In this document: piece by piece, positions 1 to 7,763 of the stretch | Layout: each line of letters starts with the position of its first letter | Numbering within the stretch: position 1 is the stretch's first letter | Assembly: GCF_028368855.1 (NCBI RefSeq) | Contig: NZ_JAQNCY010000001.1 | Coordinates: forward strand, 1 to 64,000 | DNA from: Leisingera sp. SS27 | GTDB taxonomy: Bacteria > Pseudomonadota > Alphaproteobacteria > Rhodobacterales > Rhodobacteraceae | Length of the DNA: 64,000 nucleotides | Reading direction: 5' to 3' | Notes under the pieces: model-generated | Database searches by the model: none | What the model saw: the letters and a program-made list of their open reading frames with translations, nothing else | What the model was told of the DNA's origin: nothing | Translations under genes and position numbers: made by a program

Positions 1-60
1 TAGCTGAACAGCGACCCGCTCGTCTCGTCTGTCCCCCGCATACTCACCCCCGCCGCTAAC

Positions 61-951
61 GTGCTGAGGGTGAATCATGTTCTCAAACCGCTGTCGAGAC
101 AGGACTATTTCAGCAGCCTGTTAAGATTGTCTGATCTGGGAACGCGACTGATTTCCAGTGAGGGCGAGATCAGATTGCTCCAAATTCTCATTCCTGCAGA
201 TGAGACCACCGACACATTGATAACCCGGCTGGCAGGGATGATGGGCGTTCCTGGGAATAGGTCACACTACAAGGTCGCGCATTTCACGGCACTCACCAAG
301 GATGCTGAGGGGAATGACCAGGTCAAGACGTCCTTCTTACTGGTCGACAGCGACAAACTTATCGACGCATCCATTGGATGGAGCGCGAAACCAGGTGGGC
401 ATCCCCTTTTGACCGACGAGCAGGCCTCTGTTGGCGCATGGGCAAATGCCGAGCTCTTCAAGCCCCTGGGCATCAGGGCTCTTCTGCAGATGGGGCTGCC
501 AGCGTATTTTGAGTTTCAGCTCGAGGCTGTGGAAGACAATGTCTTTGACGGAGCCGGCCGACGGCTGGTTGAAGAGGCGCAAGACACGGGAATTTCAGCA
601 AGGAAGAAAACACCTCGTGCCTACAAGCCCAAGATGTTCAAGCTCGTGCGCGCCCTGCGTTACCCGCGCAGGAACCTTGTTCCTGAAGAAATTGGATTTG
701 AAGCAAGGGTTTTGTCTGGATCTCCACGAAAGGAACCGGAGACGCAGGTTTCGGTCAAAGGATTTTGGCGGCGTATTGGAGAGGGTTCGATTGGACGAGG
801 CCCTGATGGCAACCCCGAAGTAGGAAGAACCTGGGTTGCTCCCCATGTGCGATGGGGAGACAAACCGCCAGCTCCTGAGTTGCCATATGCGAAGGAACCC
901 TTGATGCCACATGTGACTGATCCGCGTCGCAAATCCAATTCTTCCTCGTGA
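61..951 (+). CDS. Hypothetical protein at left edge of island
   Basis: About 296 aa with no family I recognise. The N-terminal two thirds look globular and soluble. The last 70 residues are basic and rich in Pro, Gly and Trp, with a VKGFWRRIG segment and then RTWVAPHVRWGDKP. This resembles the Trp/His-rich tails of some uncharacterised phage or plasmid proteins, but that is only an impression. The start is uncertain: GTG at 61 has no good ribosome-binding site and an in-frame TAG lies at the very left of the window. The gene converges on the leftward block that begins at 1014. AT-richer codon use than the chromosome places it in the mobile region. Confidence 0.5.
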   Translation: MLRVNHVLKPLSRQDYFSSLLRLSDLGTRLISSEGEIRLLQILIPADETTDTLITRLAGMMGVPGNRSHYKVAHFTALTKDAEGNDQVKTSFLLVDSDKLIDASIGWSAKPGGHPLLTDEQASVGAWANAELFKPLGIRALLQMGLPAYFEFQLEAVEDNVFDGAGRRLVEEAQDTGISARKKTPRAYKPKMFKLVRALRYPRRNLVPEEIGFEARVLSGSPRKEPETQVSVKGFWRRIGEGSIGRGPDGNPEVGRTWVAPHVRWGDKPPAPELPYAKEPLMPHVTDPRRKSNSSS

Positions 952-1013
952 GGTAAGTGAGCCGAGCTCGGCTTGAGCAAAGTCCGGAACTCGGTTCATA
1001 TTTCTCAGAATCT

Positions 1014-1430
1014 CTACACTGTCCTGGACAGAAAGAGGTCGGCCTCACGAATTGCTGAGAGCTTGTCGTCGAGCGCAATCTTGGCTTTTTTGAACTGCTT
1101 CCAGCGATATGCGAGGTTCACATACTCGACGACTTTCTGATCTTGTTCCCAGACCAGATCCACGTCCTGCGTTATTGCTGTATCACCTTTGCCATCACGA
1201 ATTTCATTCAGGGTTCTGCGGATCTGTTCACCCATGACGTCGATTAGATCCTGGTCGATCTGCTGAAGCCCCTGGCGCTCTCGGAGGGATTGAAGGCTAT
1301 CCAGGATGGTTGATCTAATGGATCCTTTGGGGGTCAGGCTGCCTGCGAGCCATTCTTCGGCCAACAATCGCCCCAGAACGATTGCGTCGAGTGTCAACTT
1401 GTGTACGTCGCGTTCGATTTCGATGTCCAA
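1014..1430 (-). CDS. Small hypothetical protein downstream of recombinase pair
   Basis: 138 aa, charged and predicted mostly helical, with no recognised domain. The TTG start is favoured because an AAGGAG box sits 7 nt upstream of it and no ATG start is available. It is the last leftward gene of the block that starts with the two recombinases (5232 to 1014) and may be co-transcribed with them, although about 100 bp separate it from the 125-aa gene upstream. Function unknown. An accessory role in recombination is possible by position only. Confidence 0.55.
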   Translation of the reverse strand: MDIEIERDVHKLTLDAIVLGRLLAEEWLAGSLTPKGSIRSTILDSLQSLRERQGLQQIDQDLIDVMGEQIRRTLNEIRDGKGDTAITQDVDLVWEQDQKVVEYVNLAYRWKQFKKAKIALDDKLSAIREADLFLSRTV

Positions 1431-1533
1431 TTTGGTCTCCTTCGGTTTGAGAGGTCATCTGTCAGTGGTGAGCCGGCATTGCGCTGGCTCTCAAGTCGCC
1501 AACCCCAGATTGACAGGGGGTGACGCTGCGCCG

Positions 1534-1911
1534 TCATGCGACAGGATCTGTTTCGATCAATGCGATCAGATCCGGGTCCTGGTGCTGACAGATTGCTTCT
1601 TTCAATCCTTCGATGAGTAGACAGAGCTCCTCCATGATGGGCGATGCCGGGTCGATTTCGGCGAAGTATGCCGCTTCGAGAGTCTCGATGTCATGCACAT
1701 TGCTCAGAGACAGAAGACCATGGAGTGCAGCAATCCTGTATCTCAGTCTTCGTGTCAGACTGCGTGCGCTCATGAGGTCGCCGAGTAGGGCCTGCGTCCG
1801 ACGAAGGGCGGGCTGGCCACCTAAAAGGAGGGAAGCATTTTGCAGGGCTTGGTTATGAGACGACATGAAATCCCGAAGGCCTTTCAGTGCGTCCTGGTGA
1901 AAGTCGAACAT
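1534..1911 (-). CDS. Small hypothetical protein in recombinase block
   Basis: 125 aa, predicted all-helical, no recognised domain. A strong TAGGAG box lies 6 nt before the ATG, so this is very probably a translated gene. The TAG of the small ORF upstream lies inside that box, which suggests translational coupling. Tandem recombinase elements such as Tn554 encode a small third protein (TnpC, about 125 aa) next to two recombinases. Similar size and position invite the comparison, but I see no sequence evidence of homology. Confidence 0.6.
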   Translation of the reverse strand: MFDFHQDALKGLRDFMSSHNQALQNASLLLGGQPALRRTQALLGDLMSARSLTRRLRYRIAALHGLLSLSNVHDIETLEAAYFAEIDPASPIMEELCLLIEGLKEAICQHQDPDLIALIETDPVA

Positions 1912-1920
1912 TGTGTTCTC

Positions 1921-2088
1921 CTATGCAGCGCCAAAGCATGATGCCGTGGCTTCAAGGCGACTGAATTTCCTTTCGAATGCGCGGTTGTCGTGTGAGAGGC
2001 TGCTTTTCTCTCGGTTGATGGCTGGGCTGGTTGTTTCTTCGGGGTTCATGTCGAAATCCCGACGAAACACCTGCCGCTGCCAGTTCAT
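1921..2088 (-). CDS. Very small ORF coupled to its neighbours
   Basis: 55 aa from ATG, or 60 aa from an upstream TTG that would overlap the end of the 460-aa recombinase gene. Its stop codon lies within the ribosome-binding site of the 125-aa gene downstream, and its start abuts the recombinase stop, a spacing typical of a coupled operon gene. The product is polar and basic with no recognised domain. It could be a real small protein or just an open spacer. Confidence 0.35.
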   Translation of the reverse strand: MNWQRQVFRRDFDMNPEETTSPAINREKSSLSHDNRAFERKFSRLEATASCFGAA

Positions 2089-2089
2089 C

Positions 2090-3472
2090 CTATTTGAATT
2101 CAAACATCTCGAGCTCTCCCTGGTTGGCTATCTCGCGGAGCTCGGCCTGTCCTTTCATGCGTTGGGCCATCGCCAGAGCTTCACCTTGGTATGCCTCAGC
2201 TGTCGTATGGTTACGTTGTCCGCTGGATGCCATCGCCAGGTCTGTTCCTGCTTGTCCCATTTCTATTCCCATGAAAGTGTGCAGAACCGTACGAGCGATG
2301 TGCTCTCCGGTTCCCACTTCTCGCCGCCAGCAATCCGAAACATATCCATAGGCGACAGGAGTTCCGTCGTTGTTGATAAACAGGGAACGTTTCTCTGCGA
2401 GGCAGGTCTGGCGCATGTGATCGAGCCAAGCTGGATTGGCACCACGCAGGATGAGAGCGTCGATCAGGAAATTGAGCCGTGGATCAATGTCTGTTGTCCA
2501 CGCATAGCCGCTCTTGGAGAGTTCGGTTTCAATGGTGTATTGGGTGCCGGTCCAGAGCAGGTTTTCGCCAAAGACAAATCGCGTGTCAGCAAGGCGGACC
2601 GGCATGACGGAAAACAACGCCAATGCTGCCGCGCGGTTGCGCTGCGCATGGCGGCTTCTTGGGCAGTCGTGTTCTTCAGCACCCTGCAGAGTGTCACGAG
2701 CTTGCTCGATCAGCGCCACCGGCGAGTATCCGGTTTTCTGCAGGTGGTTGAATTTCTTGCCTTTCGTCTTGCGGGCTTGAGCTTCGTAAATTCGAACGAG
2801 ATCGGCCAACAGATCGAGTGTTTCAGTACCAGCCGCCACGTACCGAGCGAACTTTTGCACAGCTGCGAACGAAGACCGGAGGGTTCCCGGGGCCACTCCT
2901 CGATTTCGAAGATCGCGTGCATATGCGCGCACTGCCTCGGTGGACAGAGCATCCGGTAGTCCAGCTGCGCGGGTCGAAAAAAGGAACTGACGCATTTTCA
3001 TTTTGTGGGTATCCATCATTCCTTCTGCAGGGGGTAGTTCTCCGTTTTGATCGAAACCCGCATCCATGTCCGCGAATGCTTTTCGCCAGGCCGACGGCAA
3101 TTGGTTGAACTCCACAGATTTGGACAGCCGGCGCGATTTGGGTTTCGACTTCTTCTTGCGTTTTGCTTCGCGCGATCGGATGGCTTCCTCCAGGGCCAAA
3201 ACCGAAGGGTGGCTCGGGAAAATCGACATGATCGCATGTTTGAGACGACGAAGTCGGCTCTCCGATCCATTCCTGGCATCAAACTTCAGGAATTCCTGTG
3301 CAGACAGGGCTTCCATCGACGAAATTCCGCGTGTTTCGAGATAAGCCAGAAGATCATCGACCAACCTCAATTCCTGAACAGTGGCCGCGGCCAAATTGGG
3401 ATCTCCAATCAGGAGATCCCAGCGTTGAAGCCTAAGAATGTCGTTTTTCGAGCGGTAGTCTGGGGTTTTCAT
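2090..3472 (-). CDS. Tyrosine recombinase-like protein, degenerate member of a pair
   Basis: 460 aa. The C-terminal half has the layout of a phage-integrase fold: a box I arginine in MPVRLADTRF, a box II HIAR (H391, R394) and a candidate nucleophile Tyr428 in TTAEAYQG. The usual box III LGH is SGQ here (Gln419 in place of His), so the catalytic set is altered. The N-terminal part, with a Lys/Arg-rich stretch near residue 120, probably binds DNA. The start overlaps the 587-aa recombinase by ATGA, implying one transcript and probably joint action. Whether it cuts DNA or only helps its partner cannot be told from sequence. Confidence 0.75.
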   Translation of the reverse strand: MKTPDYRSKNDILRLQRWDLLIGDPNLAAATVQELRLVDDLLAYLETRGISSMEALSAQEFLKFDARNGSESRLRRLKHAIMSIFPSHPSVLALEEAIRSREAKRKKKSKPKSRRLSKSVEFNQLPSAWRKAFADMDAGFDQNGELPPAEGMMDTHKMKMRQFLFSTRAAGLPDALSTEAVRAYARDLRNRGVAPGTLRSSFAAVQKFARYVAAGTETLDLLADLVRIYEAQARKTKGKKFNHLQKTGYSPVALIEQARDTLQGAEEHDCPRSRHAQRNRAAALALFSVMPVRLADTRFVFGENLLWTGTQYTIETELSKSGYAWTTDIDPRLNFLIDALILRGANPAWLDHMRQTCLAEKRSLFINNDGTPVAYGYVSDCWRREVGTGEHIARTVLHTFMGIEMGQAGTDLAMASSGQRNHTTAEAYQGEALAMAQRMKGQAELREIANQGELEMFEFK

Positions 3473-5232
3473 CGGCTGAGGCTCGACAGATCCAGAATGA
3501 ATTTTTGAACTTCCGAGCGTTTGGCGCGTTCATTCACCCAGGCATAATTCTTGCGAACGGTTGCGGGGGTGTCGTCGAGCAATCTCTCGAGGAGGTCCCA
3601 TCTGCCTGGGTTATGTTGCAACAGAAGCGAGGCGAGGCCATGCCTGAATTTATGCGGTGTCATTGGCAATCCTGCGCTTCGGGTTTGGCGCTTAAACCAG
3701 CCCAGGAAGGTTCTGTATTCCAGTGCTTCTCCGTATTTGAAACCAGGAAACAGGTGAACGCTTTCTTCGTGGTTGGGAAAGAGGGGGCGAATTTTTTCGA
3801 GATACCAGAGGATGACTTCGAGGCCATTCAAATGGTTGGGCTGTATCGGGGCCCAGATCTCCACATCGTTCTTGGTGTGCTCGGGCCCGAGATCGATTGT
3901 GGCATGCTTGGTTTTTCGTGACGGGAGATGGAAGGTTCTGCCCGGGCCGCGAAATATCAACTCCAAAGCACTTTCGATTCTTATGGGAGCCCCGCGTGTT
4001 TCGAGGGCGCAGATGGCAGCGACCGTTCCGATCTGTCGGATCCGCGTAATCTCCTGCGATTTCGGGTTGAATTCAACGCCAGTAAGCCGGTCGAGCAGTT
4101 CATTGACCTGATTGCGCAAATGAACATGCATCGACAGGAATTTCATGGTCTGCTGTGGTGATGCCAATAGATTCTCACAGAATTTGCGTGAAGTGGGTGA
4201 CATGTCGTTGCTGGCCTTCTTCCCATTTCTCAGGAACCGGTTGGCTCTGAGATGGCTTTTCATGAGGGAAGGATCGACGTCATTTCTGGCCATGACGACG
4301 TAGTTGGATTTGAGGTAGTCATACGCTGTTCTTGCCGAGATATGGCCCTTTTGATCTTCATGTTGGCTCCAAAACCGAACGACATCGGTCGCATACTCAG
4401 GCGTCATGAGGTCCTGTAGACCCAATTTTGTATGTGGCTGTAGCCGACCACTGCGAAAAAGTGTGCTGACGAATTTCCGCATCGCTGCCAGCTTGAAATT
4501 TACGCTCGAGACCGAGGCGGTGTTCACATGTTCCTGCTCAACAGGATCGAATTCGGTCAGCGTGGCGTCGCGCACCCAATCATCGATTTCATCAGCGATA
4601 TGAGGAGGAATGAGATGAAGGTTATCCTGGCGGCGAGGTTCAGGGGAAGGAAAGGGAGCGACGGGAAGATAGCGGCACACATTGTCGTCGTGGCGGAATT
4701 TGTTCAGCGTCTTGAATGCGCGCTGAAGAGTTTTCCACTCGTTGGTTTCCAGGGTTGGCGAAACGGCGTCCAACCAGTCCTGACACACCTGGCTCGGTTT
4801 GATGTCGCTTGCCCGCGCTACGTCAGCCAGCTTCCTGACAGGGATGAGAATCTGTTTGGCGCGGTGTTTCCGTTCGCCTTCTGTGACGGCGTGAGGTTCC
4901 AGGGCGGTCAGAAGTTCCGCCCATTCGTCGACCCGGGCACGGCGTTCTCTGGCTGCTTCAGCTTCGCCTGTCGCGTTTTTGACCGCTGCAATGATCTTTC
5001 GCCTCGTTGCTTTGTAGGCCTTCTCTGATTTGCTGAGAGAGGGATCGAACCCATGGAGTGGCAGTTGCTGTTTTATCAACATCAGATCTGCGGGGATTTG
5101 ATTGAGAACTGCACCATCAGTCAGGTGCGGGTAGCGACCTACAGCGTTGGCGTAGTCATTATTGCCTGCCGCCACCTCTCGGTCTTGAACGTCTTGCAGG
5201 GTCATTGCGGTGATTGGTTTATGAAAGCTCAT
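3469..5232 (-). CDS. Tyrosine-type site-specific recombinase, first of a pair
   Basis: 587 aa, larger than single-element phage integrases (about 350-420 aa) and closer to TnpB-like recombinases of multi-recombinase elements. A box I arginine lies in ETRGAPIRIESAL. Box II is HKFRH (H527, R530), followed by a GRWDLLERLLDD segment and Tyr563 in KNYAWV, so a full catalytic set is present. A GAGG box lies 6 nt before the ATG. It is the first gene of a leftward operon. The 286 bp upstream carry repeated AAATGACAAA-type boxes that could be its binding sites. Target and excision products are unknown. Confidence 0.85.
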   Translation of the reverse strand: MSFHKPITAMTLQDVQDREVAAGNNDYANAVGRYPHLTDGAVLNQIPADLMLIKQQLPLHGFDPSLSKSEKAYKATRRKIIAAVKNATGEAEAARERRARVDEWAELLTALEPHAVTEGERKHRAKQILIPVRKLADVARASDIKPSQVCQDWLDAVSPTLETNEWKTLQRAFKTLNKFRHDDNVCRYLPVAPFPSPEPRRQDNLHLIPPHIADEIDDWVRDATLTEFDPVEQEHVNTASVSSVNFKLAAMRKFVSTLFRSGRLQPHTKLGLQDLMTPEYATDVVRFWSQHEDQKGHISARTAYDYLKSNYVVMARNDVDPSLMKSHLRANRFLRNGKKASNDMSPTSRKFCENLLASPQQTMKFLSMHVHLRNQVNELLDRLTGVEFNPKSQEITRIRQIGTVAAICALETRGAPIRIESALELIFRGPGRTFHLPSRKTKHATIDLGPEHTKNDVEIWAPIQPNHLNGLEVILWYLEKIRPLFPNHEESVHLFPGFKYGEALEYRTFLGWFKRQTRSAGLPMTPHKFRHGLASLLLQHNPGRWDLLERLLDDTPATVRKNYAWVNERAKRSEVQKFILDLSSLSR

Positions 5233-5255
5233 TTGGGCCTCTTTTTTTGTCCGCT

Positions 5256-5410
5256 AAATGACAAATTGGCCGTTATCGCTGAAACCAAAGCGAAAAATGA
5301 CAAAAACCTGCGGATAGTCCGGAACCGAATATTCGGCGGTGTTTGTCATTTTGCCCGCTATCGGTGTCATTGACCGATAATCATCCAATTCCGCGCCGGA
5401 GAGTCATTTT
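5256..5410. repeat. Cluster of AAATGACAAA boxes upstream of the recombinase operon
   Basis: AAATGACAAA occurs at 5256-5265 and 5295-5304. Its reverse complement TTTGTCATTT is at 5342-5351, and a partial inverted copy GTCATTTT is at 5403-5410. Each full copy is preceded by a GCG- or GCT-like flank. Between copies three and four lies TATCGGT-N7-ACCGATA (5359-5379). The boxes fill the gap between the recombinase operon and the next gene. This fits arm-type sites at an element end, or operators controlling the recombinases. Function is inferred from position and repetition only. Confidence 0.5.
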
Positions 5411-5518
5411 GCGAACGGAATATTGTTCAACCTTTTGGCGCTTGGCGTCGCAAAAGATTCCTTAAACGACAGGATGGAAGTGGGTCCAAATGACGGTTCG
5501 TGGAAATTGTTCGGAGAC

Positions 5519-6058
5519 CTATTTTGCTGCGTTCGGAGGGAGAAAAATGGCTGTGACCGATGGGCGTGTGCCTGTGGGAGCAGGTTCATGCCTGGGGTTG
5601 TCCGTCTGGTGCGTTGGTGGCATCTCTCCGCGAAGAAAGGGATGCATAAGCTCATTCTTCCGGACAAATTTGGGTTGGGTGCCTGCGAGCCAAGCCTCAG
5701 CCTCGAAAGGAAAGATCATCCGTTTGCGGGGGCCGAAACGTAAGAAGTTAGTGAAGCTTTTGTCTTTGTGGGCGCCTTCGTACATGCGCCCAATTGTTTT
5801 CTCACATTCTCCTGTCTTCTTCGCTGCTGCTGGAGCATCAAGCAGGGTGCTCCAAATCTCCGGCGCATGGACCGGGTACGGTTGTTCGAACCCAAATGCT
5901 GCGAATATTCGGAGCCTGGGATAACCTTTCCCACGCTTTGGAATGTCGAGGTTTTTCATGAGGTTTCGAGCAAACCCGTCCGTAGAATTTAGAAATCCAG
6001 CAAGATCCTTCGTGCTGATTAGCAGTGCATGATCCTTTGCTGATTGATCTGAACACAT
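5519..6058 (-). CDS. Putative DNA-binding regulator or excisionase-like protein
   Basis: 179 aa from the ATG with AGGGAG six nt upstream, preferred over an upstream in-frame ATG that would give 195 aa. Two short segments look like winged-helix/excisionase motifs: STKDLAGFLNS near the start, and a later RKRMIFPFEAEAWLAG in which a basic strand leads into a helix ending in Trp-Leu-Ala. The last 45 residues are Pro-rich. It is divergent from zorA and shares the 244-bp gap at 6059-6302, so it may regulate the Zorya operon or act as a directionality factor for the nearby recombinases. No family assigned. Confidence 0.5.
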   Translation of the reverse strand: MCSDQSAKDHALLISTKDLAGFLNSTDGFARNLMKNLDIPKRGKGYPRLRIFAAFGFEQPYPVHAPEIWSTLLDAPAAAKKTGECEKTIGRMYEGAHKDKSFTNFLRFGPRKRMIFPFEAEAWLAGTQPKFVRKNELMHPFLRGEMPPTHQTDNPRHEPAPTGTRPSVTAIFLPPNAAK

Positions 6059-6302
6059 TTCGATCTCCCTGACGTCTCGTCGGGAAGATGGGTGCATCGG
6101 CGTCAAACGAAAAACTTCTTTGGGCCTCAGATGGATTGACAGTGCATTGGTTCAAACAGTTGGGCAGCATGCCTTTAGGGCTTTAGGGGATTCTGGTGAA
6201 CAATTAGCGCACTCGTTGGTTGAGTTGCATCAATGAAAGTGGAAAAACTGTGTGCAACAAGAGGGTTGCCAGAAAGACGATACCCTCAGATTTGGAGACG
6301 AA

Positions 6303-7763
6303 ATGGATTTTGAAAGCGTAGGCGTCTGGGTTCGGGACTTTATCCTGTCGGCGGCCAACATGATCGTTGACGAGCACTGGCCTGGAATCATCAGCGCGGT
6401 TCTTTTCACAGCTATGATGCTCTTCGTCATTTGGGTCTCCTTCATTTCGCGGTCGCGCAAGCGAGCGCTTGCTGCCGCGCTGAAAGATGCAGAACGCGCT
6501 TCCGACAGTTCGGGTCATGGCCTGGATGCAGAAGCTCTGAGAGCCGCACTCAAACACCGGAAGGGCGCAGCTGACCGTGCATTGTCGACTGGATTTTCGG
6601 AATATTGTGAAACGCTTACAGTTGTCGGCAGGGGCGACGAGGCGCGGATTCACAACTCAATACGCCCATCAGCATTCTTGAACGTGGATGATCTTGGATT
6701 TTCTTTGAAATCTTTGCGATGGGTTCCGGGAGTCTTCGTTTCCCTTGGTCTGCTATTGACCTTCCTTGGTTTGGTGGCAGTGCTTCAACAGACCCAGGGT
6801 TTATTGAATGGCAACGATGCCGCAACAGTAAGTGCGTTGCGTGAACTTCTGGGGCAAGCTTCAGCCAAATTCACTATGTCTTTGAGTGGGCTGGCCTGTT
6901 CCATCATAATCAATTTTTGTCTGCGGTACTGGTCGACCAAGGTTGAAAAGGGGGCCGATTCCTTTGCCGCTGTACTTGAGAAAAATATGGCGTTCATCAG
7001 CTTGGAGGATCTTGCAGGGAAGCAGCTGAGGGCAATCGAGGACCAAACAGTACAACAGGCTGAACTGAATACACATTTGGTTGCGAAGCTGAGCGAGCCA
7101 TTGAACAGGGTGGTGGAACAGTCGGTGCAGAATGTAGGCACCATGGTCGATCAACTGGGCAAAGACATTACCTCGGGGATTGGCGGTTCGTTGGACTCTG
7201 TTTCAGAGAGGATGGAAGCTGCTGCAAATGCCTTGTCTTCAATCGGAGACGACCTGAACTTGGCGGGTAAACAATTTGATGAGGCTCTTTCTTCTTCCAC
7301 GAAGTCCCTGATTTCCGCACTCTCACGTCTCGAGGACGTGTCCGAAAAGCTGACAAGCGCAAGCGGAATGGTTGGCGACTTGGCCCCAACGGTCATGGAA
7401 ACCGTCAAAGAAGGAAATGCGGCGAACTTGCGGGTAGCCGAAGGCGCAACCGAAATGGTTCACGCCGCCAAGACTGCGATTTCGGAGGAGAAACAGGTCG
7501 TTTTGGAGGCGATGCTGTCTATCAAAGGCCTGATTGAAGCCTTCGAGAGCCGAGCAGCCGCCTATGATGGGCAGCTTGAGAAAGCCTTTCAGACCTACCA
7601 GGTCGAAGTGGGTAAGACGATCGACAAGCTCGAAGATCACGGAAACGGCGTACAGGAGAGGTTCGCCGATGCGTTGTCAACTCTCCAGGCGGTCATAGAA
7701 AATGCGAAGGCGTTCGAGCCGGAAAGCCAGCCCAAGCCCTCGGTTGAGGCAATTGCAGAATGA
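6303..7763 (+). CDS. zorA: Zorya anti-phage system protein ZorA (MotA/ExbB-like motor)
   Basis: 486 aa from ATG 6303, which has GGAG just upstream; a GTG at 6252 would add 17 residues without support. Three membrane segments are visible (about 27-48, 142-162 and 188-207). The TM2-TM3 region reads as a MotA/TolQ/ExbB domain (SLGLLLTFLGLV; AKFTMSLSGLACSI). Residues 210-486 form a long helical cytoplasmic tail rich in Glu, Ala and Lys. In Zorya, ZorA5ZorB2 forms an inner-membrane ion-driven motor that senses infection and signals through the ZorA tail. The E. coli type I ZorA is, as I recall, near 730 aa, so this tail is much shorter. The stop overlaps zorB by ATGA. Confidence 0.93.
   Translation: MDFESVGVWVRDFILSAANMIVDEHWPGIISAVLFTAMMLFVIWVSFISRSRKRALAAALKDAERASDSSGHGLDAEALRAALKHRKGAADRALSTGFSEYCETLTVVGRGDEARIHNSIRPSAFLNVDDLGFSLKSLRWVPGVFVSLGLLLTFLGLVAVLQQTQGLLNGNDAATVSALRELLGQASAKFTMSLSGLACSIIINFCLRYWSTKVEKGADSFAAVLEKNMAFISLEDLAGKQLRAIEDQTVQQAELNTHLVAKLSEPLNRVVEQSVQNVGTMVDQLGKDITSGIGGSLDSVSERMEAAANALSSIGDDLNLAGKQFDEALSSSTKSLISALSRLEDVSEKLTSASGMVGDLAPTVMETVKEGNAANLRVAEGATEMVHAAKTAISEEKQVVLEAMLSIKGLIEAFESRAAAYDGQLEKAFQTYQVEVGKTIDKLEDHGNGVQERFADALSTLQAVIENAKAFEPESQPKPSVEAIAE

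Noticed and set aside
960-973. AGCCGAGCTCGGCT palindrome between convergent genes near the left edge
   Set aside because: Self-complementary without a loop or T-run; too short to claim a terminator or operator.
1913-2959. 348-aa plus-strand frame opposite the recombinase pair
   Set aside because: Lies antisense to a recombinase gene with clear catalytic motifs; Cys/Ser/Arg-rich composition typical of a shadow frame.
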